NCBI GenBank assembly: GCA_047638395.1
Contig: JBLIMV010000014.1
Span: 62,001 to 126,000 of the forward strand
From: CAXBCP01 sp047638395
Lineage (GTDB): Bacteria; Pseudomonadota; Alphaproteobacteria; MPNO01; UBA830
Length of the DNA: 64,000 bases
Direction: 5' to 3'
A program made the position numbers and the translations under genes. Of the stretch, positions 43,068 to 52,662 are shown in pieces (position 1 is the stretch's first letter; every line of letters begins with the position of its first letter). The notes under the pieces were generated by a model. It saw only the letters and a list, made by a program, of their open reading frames with translations. It was not told the origin of the DNA and did not search any database.

Positions 43068-43625
43068 ATGGCTGATACCGACGGTACGGCAAAGACGGAA
43101 CACGGTCACGACGGGGAAACCCGGCGCGACTTTCTGCAACTGGCGACGGGGGCCTTTGGCGCCGTCGGTCTCGCAGCTTTCGCCTGGCCGTTCATTCAAC
43201 AGATGAACCCGGCAGCGGACACGCTCGCGCTGGCAACGATTGAGGTCGATATCTCGAAAATCGAGGTTGGCCAGGCAATCAAGGTCAAATGGCGCGGCAA
43301 ACCGGTCTTTATCCGTCATCGCACCAAGGCGGAAATCGATGCTGCCAAGGCGACTGCCGTCGGGGACATGATTGATCCCGAGGAGGATACAGTCCGTGTC
43401 AAAAAGGCCGAATGGCTCATTCTCGTCGGCGTTTGTACGCATCTTGGCTGTATTCCGCTTGGCACCAGTCAGGGTGAAACCAAGGGCGAGTTCAACGGCT
43501 GGTTCTGCCCCTGTCACGGTTCGCACTACGATACATCCGGCCGTATCCGCAAAGGCCCGGCGCCGCGCAACCTGGAGGTGCCTGAATACGCCTTCGTGAG
43601 CGACACCGTCGTCAAGATCGGCTGA
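43068..43625 (+). CDS. petA: Ubiquinol-cytochrome c reductase iron-sulfur (Rieske) subunit
   Basis: Product of 185 aa. A twin-arginine-type signal/anchor (ETRRDFLQLATG, then the helix AFGAVGLAAFAWPFI) leads into the Rieske domain. Cluster ligands are Cys123 and His125 (CTHLGC) and Cys147 and His150 (CPCHGS); Cys128 and Cys149 form the disulfide known for the family. It takes electrons from ubiquinol and passes them to cytochrome c1. Eleven bases separate it from petB. Confidence 0.97.
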   Translation: MADTDGTAKTEHGHDGETRRDFLQLATGAFGAVGLAAFAWPFIQQMNPAADTLALATIEVDISKIEVGQAIKVKWRGKPVFIRHRTKAEIDAAKATAVGDMIDPEEDTVRVKKAEWLILVGVCTHLGCIPLGTSQGETKGEFNGWFCPCHGSHYDTSGRIRKGPAPRNLEVPEYAFVSDTVVKIG

Positions 43626-43636
43626 GGAAGAAAAAC

Positions 43637-44962
43637 ATGGCACAATTCCAGAAACCTGGCTGGCTCGAAAACGGACTCGTCCGCTGGGTCGATCACCGGC
43701 TCCCGATTTTTACGTTCGTCAGCCACGAGCTTTACGAATACCCGACGCCGCGTAACCTGAATTACTGGTGGAACTTCGGCTCGCTGGCCGGAATTATCCT
43801 GGTCATCATGATCGTCACCGGTATCACGCTGGCGATGCATTACACCCCTCATACGGCGATGGCGTTCGATTCGGTCGAACGCATCATGCGCGATGTGAAT
43901 TACGGGTGGCTGATCCGCTATATTCATATGAACGGCGCGTCGATGTTCTTTATCGTCGTCTATATCCATATGTTCCGCGGGCTTTACTTCGGCTCCTACA
44001 AGGCACCCCGAGAAATTCTCTGGATACTCGGTGTCGTCATCCTGCTGCTCATGATGGCGACTGCGTTTATGGGATATGTGCTGCCCTGGGGCCAGATGAG
44101 CTTCTGGGGAGCGACCGTGATCACCAATCTGTTCTCGGCCATCCCATTGGTCGGTGACTGGATTGTGACGCTGCTGTGGGGCGGGTTTGCCGTTGATAAC
44201 CCGACACTCAACCGCTTCTTCAGCCTGCATTACCTGATGCCGTTCGTCCTGGTCGGCGTCATTGTGTTGCATATCTGGGCGCTGCATGTGCACGGATCGA
44301 ACAACCCGATCGGTATCGACACCAAGGGCGAACAGGATGTGATCCCGTTCCATCCCTATTACACGGTGAAGGATATGTTCGGACTGGGCGTTTTCCTCGT
44401 CTTCTTCTCCCTGTTCATCTTCTTCGCGCCTGATTTCCTGGGGCATCCGGACAACTATATCGAAGCCAATGCGCTTTCGACGCCGGCGCATATCGTGCCC
44501 GAATGGTACTTCCTACCGTTCTACGCGATCCTGCGCGCGGTGCCGGCCAACTTCGTTGGCGAATGGGCCACAGCCTGGATGGGCTTCGTGCTGATCGAAG
44601 CCAAGCTCGCCGGCGTGCTGGCAATGTTCGGCTCGATCGCGGTGCTGTTCGTCCTGCCCTGGCTTGATCGTTCACCGGTGCGTTCGTCGCGTTTCCGGCC
44701 AATGTATAAGTGGTTCTTCTGGATCTTCCTGATTAACTGCATCGTGCTCGGCTATGTCGGTCAGAAACCGGCCGAGGGCGTCTATATCACCATCGGGCGT
44801 GTCGCCTCGATCTGGTATTTCGCCCATTTCCTCGTGATCATTCCGCTCCTGGCGAAATTCGAGAAAACCAAGGATCTGCCCAAGAGCATCTCCGAACCCG
44901 TACTCGGCGGGGGCGGAGGGAGTGCCTCTGCTGCGGCCTCCAAGCCGATGGAGAAAGCCTGA
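43637..44962 (+). CDS. petB: Cytochrome b of the bc1 complex
   Basis: Integral membrane subunit of 441 aa with haem-ligand histidines in YIHMNGASMFFIVVYIHMFR and HYLMPFVLVGVIVLHIWALH, the Qo-site PEWYFLPFYAILR and the NLFSAIPLVGDWIV segment. It oxidises quinol and transfers electrons between two b haems. A Gly/Ser/Ala-rich tail closes the protein. Its TGA overlaps the petC ATG (ATGA). Confidence 0.97.
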   Translation: MAQFQKPGWLENGLVRWVDHRLPIFTFVSHELYEYPTPRNLNYWWNFGSLAGIILVIMIVTGITLAMHYTPHTAMAFDSVERIMRDVNYGWLIRYIHMNGASMFFIVVYIHMFRGLYFGSYKAPREILWILGVVILLLMMATAFMGYVLPWGQMSFWGATVITNLFSAIPLVGDWIVTLLWGGFAVDNPTLNRFFSLHYLMPFVLVGVIVLHIWALHVHGSNNPIGIDTKGEQDVIPFHPYYTVKDMFGLGVFLVFFSLFIFFAPDFLGHPDNYIEANALSTPAHIVPEWYFLPFYAILRAVPANFVGEWATAWMGFVLIEAKLAGVLAMFGSIAVLFVLPWLDRSPVRSSRFRPMYKWFFWIFLINCIVLGYVGQKPAEGVYITIGRVASIWYFAHFLVIIPLLAKFEKTKDLPKSISEPVLGGGGGSASAAASKPMEKA

Positions 44963-45735
44963 TGAATATGATCAGAACTGCTCTTGTCGCCGGCGTCGTT
45001 GCGGTGACAGCTTCGATGACCTTCTCCTCTGCCAATGCAGCGGGCGATGTGCCCCATGCGCCTGAACACCACTGGTCGTTTTCTGGTCTGTTCGGCACCT
45101 ATGACCGCGCCGCGCTGCGCCGCGGCTTCGAGGTCTATAAGGGCGTCTGTGCCGGTTGCCACGGCCTTCGGCTGGTCGCTTATCGCAACCTGATGGATAT
45201 CGGTTTCACCGAAGCCGAGGTAAAGGCGATCGCAGCCGATGTTGATGTGCCTGCAGAACCCAATGAGGACGGTGAGATCGAAGATCGTCCCGGTATTCCG
45301 GCGGATAAGTTCAAGTCGCCGTTCGCCAACGAAAACGCTGCACGTGCCGGCAATAACGGTGCCTTGCCGCCTGATCTGTCATTGATCATCAAGGCACGGC
45401 TTGACGGTGCCAATTACGTCAATGGGCTGATGACCGGTTACAAGGAAGCGCCTGCGGGCGTGGAAGTACCTGAGGGCATGTACTACAACGCATATTTCCC
45501 GGGTCATCTTATTGCGATGGCACCGCCGATCTCGGATGAAGGCGTTGACTATGCCGACAAGACCAAGGCGACGGTCAAACAGCAGGCCGAGGACGTCGTG
45601 ACGTTCCTGACCTGGGCAGCACAGCCCGAGCTCGAGGAACGCAAGCGGATGGGCATCAAGGTCATCCTGTTCCTGCTGCTCATGACGGGTCTGCTTTATG
45701 TCGTCAAACGGCGGATCTGGGCCGACGTTCACTAG
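44962..45735 (+). CDS. petC: Cytochrome c1 of the bc1 complex
   Basis: Product of 257 aa. A signal peptide ends near SSANA-AG (residue 27). The haem site CAGCH spans residues 63-67, the axial Met is expected in HLIAMAPPIS, and a C-terminal anchor (VILFLLLMTGLLYVV) precedes RRIWADVH. It hands electrons to soluble or membrane cytochrome c. Last gene of petABC, followed by a terminator. Confidence 0.97.
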   Translation: MNMIRTALVAGVVAVTASMTFSSANAAGDVPHAPEHHWSFSGLFGTYDRAALRRGFEVYKGVCAGCHGLRLVAYRNLMDIGFTEAEVKAIAADVDVPAEPNEDGEIEDRPGIPADKFKSPFANENAARAGNNGALPPDLSLIIKARLDGANYVNGLMTGYKEAPAGVEVPEGMYYNAYFPGHLIAMAPPISDEGVDYADKTKATVKQQAEDVVTFLTWAAQPELEERKRMGIKVILFLLLMTGLLYVVKRRIWADVH

Positions 45736-45763
45736 CCCGATCTGAAAATTCGATTACCATAAG

Positions 45764-45795
45764 CGGGCGGGTCAATTGATCCGCCCGTTTCTTTT
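45764..45795 (+). terminator. Terminator after petABC
   Basis: Twelve-base arms CGGGCGGGTCAA and TTGATCCGCCCG (one G-T wobble; the centre four bases form the loop) followed by TTTCTTTT. It lies 28 bases after petC and just before the ribosome site of the VOC gene. Confidence 0.85.
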
Positions 45796-45807
45796 GGGAG
45801 ATACCTC

Positions 45808-46188
45808 ATGTTCAGTCACGTCACATTCGGCACGCAGGACCTCGCGCGTGCCGGCGCTTTCTACGATACGGTTCTTGGCATCCTCGGACATGTCCGGGGA
45901 TTGGAGCGGGAGACGTTTATTTCTTACGGCGACCGGTCGGGCGCGCGGTTTTTCGTCATGAACCCGTTTGACGGGAATGCGGCATCAACCGGCAATGGCG
46001 TCCACGCCGCCTTTGTTGCCGAGAGCCGCGCAGACGTGGATGCCTTTCACGCGGCTGCGCTGGCCGCAGGCGGCACCGACGAGGGCGCGCCCGGGCTCCG
46101 CCCGCATTATCACGAAGATTATTATGCCGCCTACGTGCGCGACCCTGACGGTAACAAGCTGCAGGCGGTCTGCCGCAATCCGGCCTGA
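45808..46188 (+). CDS. VOC family protein (lactoylglutathione-lyase-like)
   Basis: Product of 126 aa in one VOC unit pair: FSHVTFGTQDLARAGAFYDTV with a metal-ligand histidine, GVHAAFVAESRADVDAFHAA for the second, and YAAYVRDPDGNKLQAVCR with the acidic ligand region. GGGAG precedes the ATG. Small cytoplasmic enzyme of unknown substrate, placed alone between petABC and the MscS gene. Confidence 0.85.
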   Translation: MFSHVTFGTQDLARAGAFYDTVLGILGHVRGLERETFISYGDRSGARFFVMNPFDGNAASTGNGVHAAFVAESRADVDAFHAAALAAGGTDEGAPGLRPHYHEDYYAAYVRDPDGNKLQAVCRNPA

Positions 46189-46237
46189 CGATCCTACCCT
46201 ATGGGGCGCACTGTTTCGGGGGCGCGGATAGCAGAGA

Positions 46238-48544
46238 TCACGCGGGGCCCGGCTTTGTCGCCAGGCCCGCTGCCTGAGCGCCCGCTGCGGCGACTGCGGG
46301 GCGATCGGCTGCCGTTGATCCCGGATCGTCCTCGGCAACGTGCACGGTGACGCGCTGGTGGGCGAATTCGATGTCGTTTTCGTCGAACAGTTTCTGGATT
46401 TCGGCATAGACCACTTTTCGCGTCATGAACTGTTCGCCAGGCTTGGTCATGAACTTGACCCGGATGATCATGGCGGAATCTTCCATCTTGAAGACGCCCT
46501 GAGATTTCAGGGGCTGCATGAACATGTGCCCGACCTCGGGGTGTGCCATCAGCTCCTTGCCGAGGTTCTTGACAAGCTTGCGGACCTTGTCGACGTCGGT
46601 GTTGTAGTTCACCCGTAGCGGCAGCTTCATCATCACCCAGTCGCGTGAATAGTTGGTCAGATGTTTGATTTCGCCAAACGGAATGGTGTGCAGAGCGCCG
46701 CGATGATGACGTAGCTGCATCGATCGCAGGGAGATTTTCTCTACCGAGCCTTTTACGCTGCCGACATCGATATATTCCCCGATGCGAAAGGCGTCATCGA
46801 GCAGGAAAAAGGCGCCGGAGAAGATGTCCTTGATCAGGGATTGCGCACCGAAACCGATGGCGAGGCCGAGAACGCCGGCCCCGGCAAACAGCGGTGCGAT
46901 ATCGACCCCAAGCTCGGCAAGGGCAACCATGCCCGCGATGATGACAATGACGATCAGCAGAAAATTCCGGAACAACGGCAACAGCGTAGTCACGCGCGAT
47001 GTGCCGCCGCCGCTCCCTTCTTCGCCCGGTGCGGCGGTGATGTAGCCTCCCTCGTCTTCTATTTTGCGGTCGATGGCGATATCCACGGCTTCGAAGGCGA
47101 GCCATGCGAGGAAGACGATCAGAACAACTTCCCATACTGCATGGGCGATGGTGCCGCTCTGCGCCAGATTGACACCCCAGACCGCAAATATGGCCCAGGC
47201 AGCTATCGCGGTGACCAGAATTGCCGCTGCGTGTTCCGCGACGTCCTTGAAGCTGCGGTGATGACGCTCAAGCGCGTAGGATTCGTCGTCCTCCATCGCC
47301 GCCTGGACGCTCTCCGATATCCCGTCCGCCGCGTCGTCGCCGGTTGCCAGCGGCATTATCCGGGCGGTCGGTTTTTTCCGGCTGAAGGCCCATTCTATGA
47401 TGAGGAGCGCTACGCCGAAGAGCGAGAGCGAGCCCAGGAGAACGACGACTGGCCCGGTAACAAGGGCAAATACGTCGGGGATATCGAGCACCAGCCGGAC
47501 GACCGTGACGCAGAAGGCCGCCGTCGCATACACGACCGCGAGGCCGTGCCATGTCCGCGCAAACAGCCGCCACCACGTCGCCTGGGATTCCGGGTCTGCG
47601 CCCAGCAACATACCGGCGACATCTGCGCGGCGTCGTAGGGCGAAGAAGCCGAACAGCGTCGACGAAATCAGGGTCGCCCCAATCAGCCCGAGTTTGTGGG
47701 CATTTTCGTTGAGGCCGAGCGCTTCCATCCAGAGACACATGCCGATGGCGATGCCGATGACGATGATTGCCGTCAATAGAGCGCGATATACGTTTTCCGC
47801 TGCGGCATCCGTGGCATGCACCATCCGATGCGACGGCGCTCCCACGGCCAGAAAGGCGCGGAAAAATGCGCCCAGGATACGTATTGCCGCCACCGTGCCG
47901 AGGATAATGAATTCGGTATTGCGGATGTGTTCTTCTTCCGGGGCGAAGACGACAATCAGGGTAAATGCGGTGAGGATTTGTAGCGCGATAGAAAAAATCT
48001 GAAGCATGCCGCTCAGCAGAAGATAGCCGATCTTCTCCGCCCGGCTCTGCGGGGTGGGATTGAACATGTAAGAGAAATGCGGCCGTGCCCAGCGGCGGAA
48101 CAGTCTTTCGACGCCGTAGCCGACCGTTAGATGAATGGTCATGAACATCAAAACAAGGGCAATCCACGTAAGACTGCGGTCGGAATTCGCGTTGCGGGCC
48201 AAATCAACGTCGCGAAGTGTTGTCATCGTTTCGCCGACAAAGCCGGACGCACCGTGGAGAATTGCCGTCAGACGGTCGCGGAATTCGAACGCTTCTGCTT
48301 CCAGCCGGTCGGCGATTGACGGCATTTTCAGGGCTTGGCCCGCAGCCATTGCCGTTGGGCCGGTTGTCTCGATGACGACGATTTTTGCGCCTGATTTCCG
48401 GGCGTCGTCGATCAGTTTTTGAATAGCTGCAGGATCACTGCCGGCAGATGTCGCCGTTTGTGCGACGGCCGGAAACGCCAGCAAAACAAACGCCAGTATC
48501 AGAGCCGGGCGTTTCCAAAATGTGTTGAAAGCAGTCGTGATCAT
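46238..48544 (-). CDS. Large mechanosensitive ion channel, MscS family
   Basis: Inner-membrane channel of 768 aa. A signal peptide (ALILAFVLLAFPAVAQ) and a periplasmic domain (to about 125) lead to many membrane helices. The MscS core is near residues 545-720: FAGAGVLGLAIGFGAQSLIKDIFSGAFFLLDDAFRIGEYI is the pore-lining helix and start of the beta domain, followed by GSVEKISLRSMQLR and HTIPFGEIKHLTN. The extended N-terminal part puts it with large MscS homologues such as YbiO. Start at 48544 has AGAGGA upstream. It releases solutes on hypo-osmotic shock (family role). Confidence 0.9.
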   Translation of the reverse strand: MITTAFNTFWKRPALILAFVLLAFPAVAQTATSAGSDPAAIQKLIDDARKSGAKIVVIETTGPTAMAAGQALKMPSIADRLEAEAFEFRDRLTAILHGASGFVGETMTTLRDVDLARNANSDRSLTWIALVLMFMTIHLTVGYGVERLFRRWARPHFSYMFNPTPQSRAEKIGYLLLSGMLQIFSIALQILTAFTLIVVFAPEEEHIRNTEFIILGTVAAIRILGAFFRAFLAVGAPSHRMVHATDAAAENVYRALLTAIIVIGIAIGMCLWMEALGLNENAHKLGLIGATLISSTLFGFFALRRRADVAGMLLGADPESQATWWRLFARTWHGLAVVYATAAFCVTVVRLVLDIPDVFALVTGPVVVLLGSLSLFGVALLIIEWAFSRKKPTARIMPLATGDDAADGISESVQAAMEDDESYALERHHRSFKDVAEHAAAILVTAIAAWAIFAVWGVNLAQSGTIAHAVWEVVLIVFLAWLAFEAVDIAIDRKIEDEGGYITAAPGEEGSGGGTSRVTTLLPLFRNFLLIVIVIIAGMVALAELGVDIAPLFAGAGVLGLAIGFGAQSLIKDIFSGAFFLLDDAFRIGEYIDVGSVKGSVEKISLRSMQLRHHRGALHTIPFGEIKHLTNYSRDWVMMKLPLRVNYNTDVDKVRKLVKNLGKELMAHPEVGHMFMQPLKSQGVFKMEDSAMIIRVKFMTKPGEQFMTRKVVYAEIQKLFDENDIEFAHQRVTVHVAEDDPGSTAADRPAVAAAGAQAAGLATKPGPA

Positions 48545-48667
48545 TCTGCGGTCCTCTTTTTTCGCATCATAGCTGTTTCGCTTCTTGGCGCCATGTCCGG
48601 CCCCTGTGGGCTTGATCCGTCCGGCCAAATACCGCACAAGGGAAGAACAAATTCATGGAGAAACCGA

Positions 48668-49555
48668 ATGACCCAACCGGGTACACCGCCAGTGATCGGC
48701 GTGATTGGCGGAAGCGGCGTTTACGATATCGACGGGCTGACCAATACCGATTGGAGGCAGGTGGTTTCGCCGTTCGGGCTGCCATCGGACGAGTTGTTGT
48801 TCGGCGAGCTGGACGGCCAGAAGATCGTTTTTCTGCCGCGTCACGGGCGCGGCCACCGGGTGCCACCGAGCGGGCTGAACTTCCATGCCAATATCGACGC
48901 GCTCAAGCGGGCAGGGGTTACCGAAATTATTTCCATTAGCGCCGTCGGGTCGCTGAAGGAAGAATACGCGCCCGGCCATTTTGTGATCGTCGACCAGTTC
49001 ATCGACCGGACATTTGCGCGGAAGAAAACGTTCTTTGGCGAAGGCTGTGTCGCGCATGTGTCGATGGCCGATCCGGTCTGCGGGCGTCTTGGCGGGCACC
49101 TCGTCAACGCGCTTGGTGAACTTGGCGTAGCGCATTCGCGGGGCGGCACCTACATGGTGATGGAAGGCCCGCAGTTTTCGACCCGGGCCGAGAGCAATCT
49201 CTATCGTTCCTGGGGCTGCGACGTGATCGGGATGACCAACATGCCCGAAGCCAAACTCGCCCGTGAAGCCGAGATGTGTTACGCGACCGTCGCGATGATA
49301 ACGGATTACGATTGCTGGCATGAGGATCACGATGATGTCACGGTCGATGCGGTCATTAAGGTCGTCCAGGAAAACGCCGAAAAGGCACGGTCATTGATAA
49401 AGTCAGTGGTGCCGAAGCTCTCAGGCCGCGCGGATTCCTGCAATGACGGCTGTCACACTGCGCTCGATTTCGCGATTATCACGCCGCCCGAAGCGCGTGA
49501 CCCCGATGCGGTCGCGATGCTGGATGCCGTTGCCCACCGGGTGCTCGAAGCGTGA
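48668..49555 (+). CDS. mtnP: S-methyl-5'-thioadenosine phosphorylase
   Basis: Product of 295 aa that cleaves methylthioadenosine to adenine and 5-methylthioribose-1-phosphate. Phosphate and purine sites are seen in GVIGGSGVYDIDGL, LPRHGRGHRVPPSGLNFHAN, YMVMEGPQFSTRAES and GMTNMPEAKLAREAEM. ATG at 48668 with GGAG upstream; reading further upstream would run into the divergent MscS gene's leader. Its stop overlaps the mtnA GTG. Confidence 0.95.
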   Translation: MTQPGTPPVIGVIGGSGVYDIDGLTNTDWRQVVSPFGLPSDELLFGELDGQKIVFLPRHGRGHRVPPSGLNFHANIDALKRAGVTEIISISAVGSLKEEYAPGHFVIVDQFIDRTFARKKTFFGEGCVAHVSMADPVCGRLGGHLVNALGELGVAHSRGGTYMVMEGPQFSTRAESNLYRSWGCDVIGMTNMPEAKLAREAEMCYATVAMITDYDCWHEDHDDVTVDAVIKVVQENAEKARSLIKSVVPKLSGRADSCNDGCHTALDFAIITPPEARDPDAVAMLDAVAHRVLEA

Positions 49556-50649
49556 ACGTCGACGGTAAACCGTATCGCACCATCTGGCTGGCGGATGATG
49601 GCTGGGGCGTCGACATTATCGATCAGACGAAGCTGCCCTTTGCGTTCGAAGTCATCAGACTGAAAGACAGCGCGGCTGCGGCAACGGCGATCCGCGATAT
49701 GTGGGTGCGTGGTGCGCCGCTGATCGGGGCGACGGCGGCCTATGGCATGGCTTTAGCGATGCGCGAAGACCCGTCCGATGCCAATGTGAGCGCATCGGCG
49801 CAGGCCCTGATGGCGACGCGCCCGACGGCGGTCAATCTTCGCTGGGCGGTCGATGCCATGCAGGCGCTTTTACTGCCGCTATCGCCCAATGCGCGCGAGA
49901 AGGCGGCCTATATCCGGGCCGCGGAAATCTGCGACGAAGACGTGGCGATTTGTTCGTCTATCGGCGATCACGGGTTGTCGCTGATACACAATGTCTGGGA
50001 GGCGCGCGGCAAGCCCGACCGGGTCAATATCCTGACCCATTGCAACGCCGGCTGGCTGGCGACGGTCGATTGGGGCACCGCATTGGCGCCGATATACAAG
50101 GCGCACGATGCCGGCATTCCGGTGCATGTCTGGGTCGATGAAACCCGGCCGCGCAATCAGGGCGCCAGTCTGACCGCGTGGGAACTGGGGAAGCATGGTG
50201 TCGCGCACACGGTCATCGTCGACAATGTCGGCGGCCATCTGATGCAGCACGGATTGGTCGATATGTGCATCACCGGCACCGACCGGACGACAGCCGCGGG
50301 CGACGTCTGCAACAAGATTGGTACCTATCTGAAAGCGCTTGCGGCGCACGATAACGGCGTGCCGTTTTATGTCGGGCTGCCGGGACCGACGATCGACTGG
50401 ACAATCGACGACGGGGTGCGCGATATCCCGATAGAACAGCGCGACCCGGTCGAAGTCACACATATGACGGGACGGACGGCCGGCGGGGCCGTCGAGACGG
50501 TTGAGATCGTGCCGGCGGGTAGTTCGGCGGCGAATTTCGCCTTCGATGTCACGCCTGCCCGCCTTGTGACCGGATTAATCACCGAACGCGGCGTATGCGG
50601 CGCATCGAAAGACGGCCTCGCAGGGTTGTATCCGGAACTGGCGAATTAG
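49552..50649 (+). CDS. mtnA: S-methyl-5-thioribose-1-phosphate isomerase
   Basis: Product of 365 aa converting methylthioribose-1-phosphate to methylthioribulose-1-phosphate. Recognised by AIRDMWVRGAPLIGATAAYG, LTHCNAGWLATVDWGTALAP, VDETRPRNQGASLTAWELG (catalytic region) and ITGTDRTTAAGDVCNKIGTY (catalytic Asp). GTG start overlapping the mtnP stop (GTGA), so the two salvage enzymes are coupled. Later salvage genes are not in the window. Confidence 0.95.
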   Translation: MNVDGKPYRTIWLADDGWGVDIIDQTKLPFAFEVIRLKDSAAAATAIRDMWVRGAPLIGATAAYGMALAMREDPSDANVSASAQALMATRPTAVNLRWAVDAMQALLLPLSPNAREKAAYIRAAEICDEDVAICSSIGDHGLSLIHNVWEARGKPDRVNILTHCNAGWLATVDWGTALAPIYKAHDAGIPVHVWVDETRPRNQGASLTAWELGKHGVAHTVIVDNVGGHLMQHGLVDMCITGTDRTTAAGDVCNKIGTYLKALAAHDNGVPFYVGLPGPTIDWTIDDGVRDIPIEQRDPVEVTHMTGRTAGGAVETVEIVPAGSSAANFAFDVTPARLVTGLITERGVCGASKDGLAGLYPELAN

Positions 50650-50705
50650 GCGGGTGGGCTGGGCTGGTGGTCTGGCGGGCCGACTCGCTGGCCCGACTTA
50701 AACGA

Positions 50706-51593
50706 TCAGGATTTGCGCGCCCGGCGAATGACACAATACTGGCCGCCCGCTTTCAGACGCTTACAGATATCGCGGGCGGTTTTCGCACTCGCGACCTTGA
50801 CGCCGAGCCGCAGGTAACGGCCTTTCTTTTTGCCGAGATTAATGGCCGAGACTGACTTTGGCTGGCCGCCCAGGACTTTGGAGAACCGTTTTCGCAGGTT
50901 TCGCCAGCCTCTATCCAGATTGCGGGTCGATTTATAGGACCCAAGGTGGACAAAATGGCCAGTTTTTCCGGCCTTCCCGGATTTATGCGCCATTTTTGGC
51001 TTTGCAGGTGCATGTTTTACCATTTTAACGGCCGGTCTGGCTTGATTGGCGTCCATTTCATCTTTGGAAGGCGCCAGAGCAGCAAGACGATAAACCGTAT
51101 TGCTCCCCATTTTTGTTTCTTTGGCTGACGGCAGAGGCATGGTCATGCCGAGCGCTGTCAGCGATGTTTTGATATCGAAAAGGCGGCGCTGGGCAACTTC
51201 GGTGACGGTTCCCGAATAGATAAAATCATCTCCGCATTGCAGGACAGTGGGCATGGTGTGCCCGGCCTTGCCAAGGGGCCCGAGGACCCTGTAGGCGGCA
51301 ATGCCGCGGCCCGCAAGGTCGAGCGACAGGCCGTAGTTCAAAAGTGCGCGCGGATGGTTCGGATTGGCGACAACAAGCTTCTGGCTTGCTGCCACAGCGG
51401 CTATCCCGTCTTTCCGGCAATAGGCGTCGGCGAAGGCGATCGTGTCGATCCGCATCGGGTCTCCCTTGACCCCGGATGCGGTGGCACTTTCCATGGTTGT
51501 CGGTTTTTTTGATCCGGTCAGTGCGTCCAGGTTCGGCATTGCACAGGCCGATAATCCGAGCAGGGCGACGATCGCGAGTGAGTGCATTTTCAT
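50706..51593 (-). CDS. SPOR domain lipoprotein
   Basis: Product of 295 aa. The lipobox LLGLSAC puts the lipidated Cys at residue 17. A TPR-like helical region follows (LVVANPNHPRALLNYGLSLD, residues about 70-110), then a Lys/Ala/Pro/His-rich linker (PAVKMVKHAPAKPKMAHKSG) and a C-terminal SPOR domain (GHFVHLGSYKST ... LRLGVKVASAKTARDICKRL) that binds denuded peptidoglycan in known cases. It starts four bases after the carbonic anhydrase stop and is likely cotranscribed with it. Confidence 0.82.
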   Translation of the reverse strand: MKMHSLAIVALLGLSACAMPNLDALTGSKKPTTMESATASGVKGDPMRIDTIAFADAYCRKDGIAAVAASQKLVVANPNHPRALLNYGLSLDLAGRGIAAYRVLGPLGKAGHTMPTVLQCGDDFIYSGTVTEVAQRRLFDIKTSLTALGMTMPLPSAKETKMGSNTVYRLAALAPSKDEMDANQARPAVKMVKHAPAKPKMAHKSGKAGKTGHFVHLGSYKSTRNLDRGWRNLRKRFSKVLGGQPKSVSAINLGKKKGRYLRLGVKVASAKTARDICKRLKAGGQYCVIRRARKS

Positions 51594-51597
51594 GGCT

Positions 51598-52662
51598 CTA
51601 TCCCCCGATCGACTGCAGCAGGTAGCGGCTGTTCCGCGCCTGTGCAGGCCGCGCATTCATGCCGATGATCTGGTGCAGTTTGCCGATCTGGCCTTCCGAG
51701 AACCTGACCGGCGTTTGCAGAACCAGCCATTTTACGTTTTCAGAGCAGGGTGGCGTGGTCAGTGATCCGCTGTAGCGAAAGTGACTGGTGTCGCCCGGCA
51801 ACAGGTCACGCGCATTGATCAGGGCGCGGGTGTTCGCCGATTTCGTGTGAGCCTGCGCGGGAAGACGATCCCATATTTCTCGGGCTGCCAGATTATAGTC
51901 TCCGGTGGCGACAAGCACACCGACCACGGCGAGCTGGCCGCGCTTGTTACGGTGGACGAAATGAATTTCCATCGGAAAGCTGCGCCCGGCGACGCGATGT
52001 TCGCTCGGCGTATGAAAGTGGAATTGCAGCAGGTCGAAGCGCTCGTTACCGAGCGTGATATAGCTGCCCTTGCCGTAATTCGCCTGAACGGTGTGGCCGT
52101 TATTGACCAGATCGATCAGCGACACCTTGTAATGCATGGTGAGCGGCACGACATGCGCGGCTTCTGTCGCTTCGAGATTAATCGGCGATTGATGCCGGCC
52201 GGCCGAGCATGCCTTGAAGGTGGGTTTGAGATCACCCCAGTGCTCAGGCCCTCCCGCACCGCGATAGCCCCAATGGGCGGCATGGGATTTCTTCGGCGTA
52301 TGAGGCGCCATGGCGACCTTTTTTGCAGGTTTGGCCATCGCCGGTTTGTGCACCGACATTTTTTTCGTCGGCATCACTTTCTTTGCCGCGGTTGTTTTGT
52401 GCATTGAGGGTTTTGCGCCGTGCGCCGAGGGCTTTGCACCATGCGCTTTCGCCTTCGGCTTATGCATGGGGGCTTTTGCCTTATGCGCCGGGGTCAGCGC
52501 CATCGGTTTTTTCGACGCCTTATGGCTGTCTGCGGCAGGGGCTTTGGCATCATGTGCCTTGGCAGCATGGGGAGCGTTATGGCCATCTGCCGCCAGCGCG
52601 CCCGCAGCGCCCAGCCACACGAAAGCGGCCATGGACCGCAAAACGGTATCGTATGATTTCAC
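51598..52662 (-). CDS. Alpha-type carbonic anhydrase with long basic N-terminal linker
   Basis: Exported enzyme of 354 aa catalysing CO2/bicarbonate interconversion. A signal peptide ends near GALA-AD (residue 25). Residues 26-129 are a Lys, Ala, His, Pro and Met rich low-complexity linker. The catalytic domain starts HWGYRG (130): zinc histidines 215 and 217 (FHFHTPSEH) and 234 (MEIHFVH), proton-shuttle-like His190 (NNGHTVQ), QSPINL and SLTTPPCSE with the gatekeeper Thr; Cys152 and the Cys of TPPCSE fit the usual disulfide. All catalytic residues are intact. The linker is unusual in length. Confidence 0.92.
   Translation of the reverse strand: MKSYDTVLRSMAAFVWLGAAGALAADGHNAPHAAKAHDAKAPAADSHKASKKPMALTPAHKAKAPMHKPKAKAHGAKPSAHGAKPSMHKTTAAKKVMPTKKMSVHKPAMAKPAKKVAMAPHTPKKSHAAHWGYRGAGGPEHWGDLKPTFKACSAGRHQSPINLEATEAAHVVPLTMHYKVSLIDLVNNGHTVQANYGKGSYITLGNERFDLLQFHFHTPSEHRVAGRSFPMEIHFVHRNKRGQLAVVGVLVATGDYNLAAREIWDRLPAQAHTKSANTRALINARDLLPGDTSHFRYSGSLTTPPCSENVKWLVLQTPVRFSEGQIGKLHQIIGMNARPAQARNSRYLLQSIGG

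Noticed and set aside
42930..43643. Minus-strand open frame covering petA
   Set aside because: Antisense to the Rieske gene, which has intact cluster motifs.
48419..48667. Longer start for mtnP, 83 codons upstream
   Set aside because: It would overlap the MscS gene's leader and start; the ATG at 48668 has a ribosome site and begins at the conserved N terminus.
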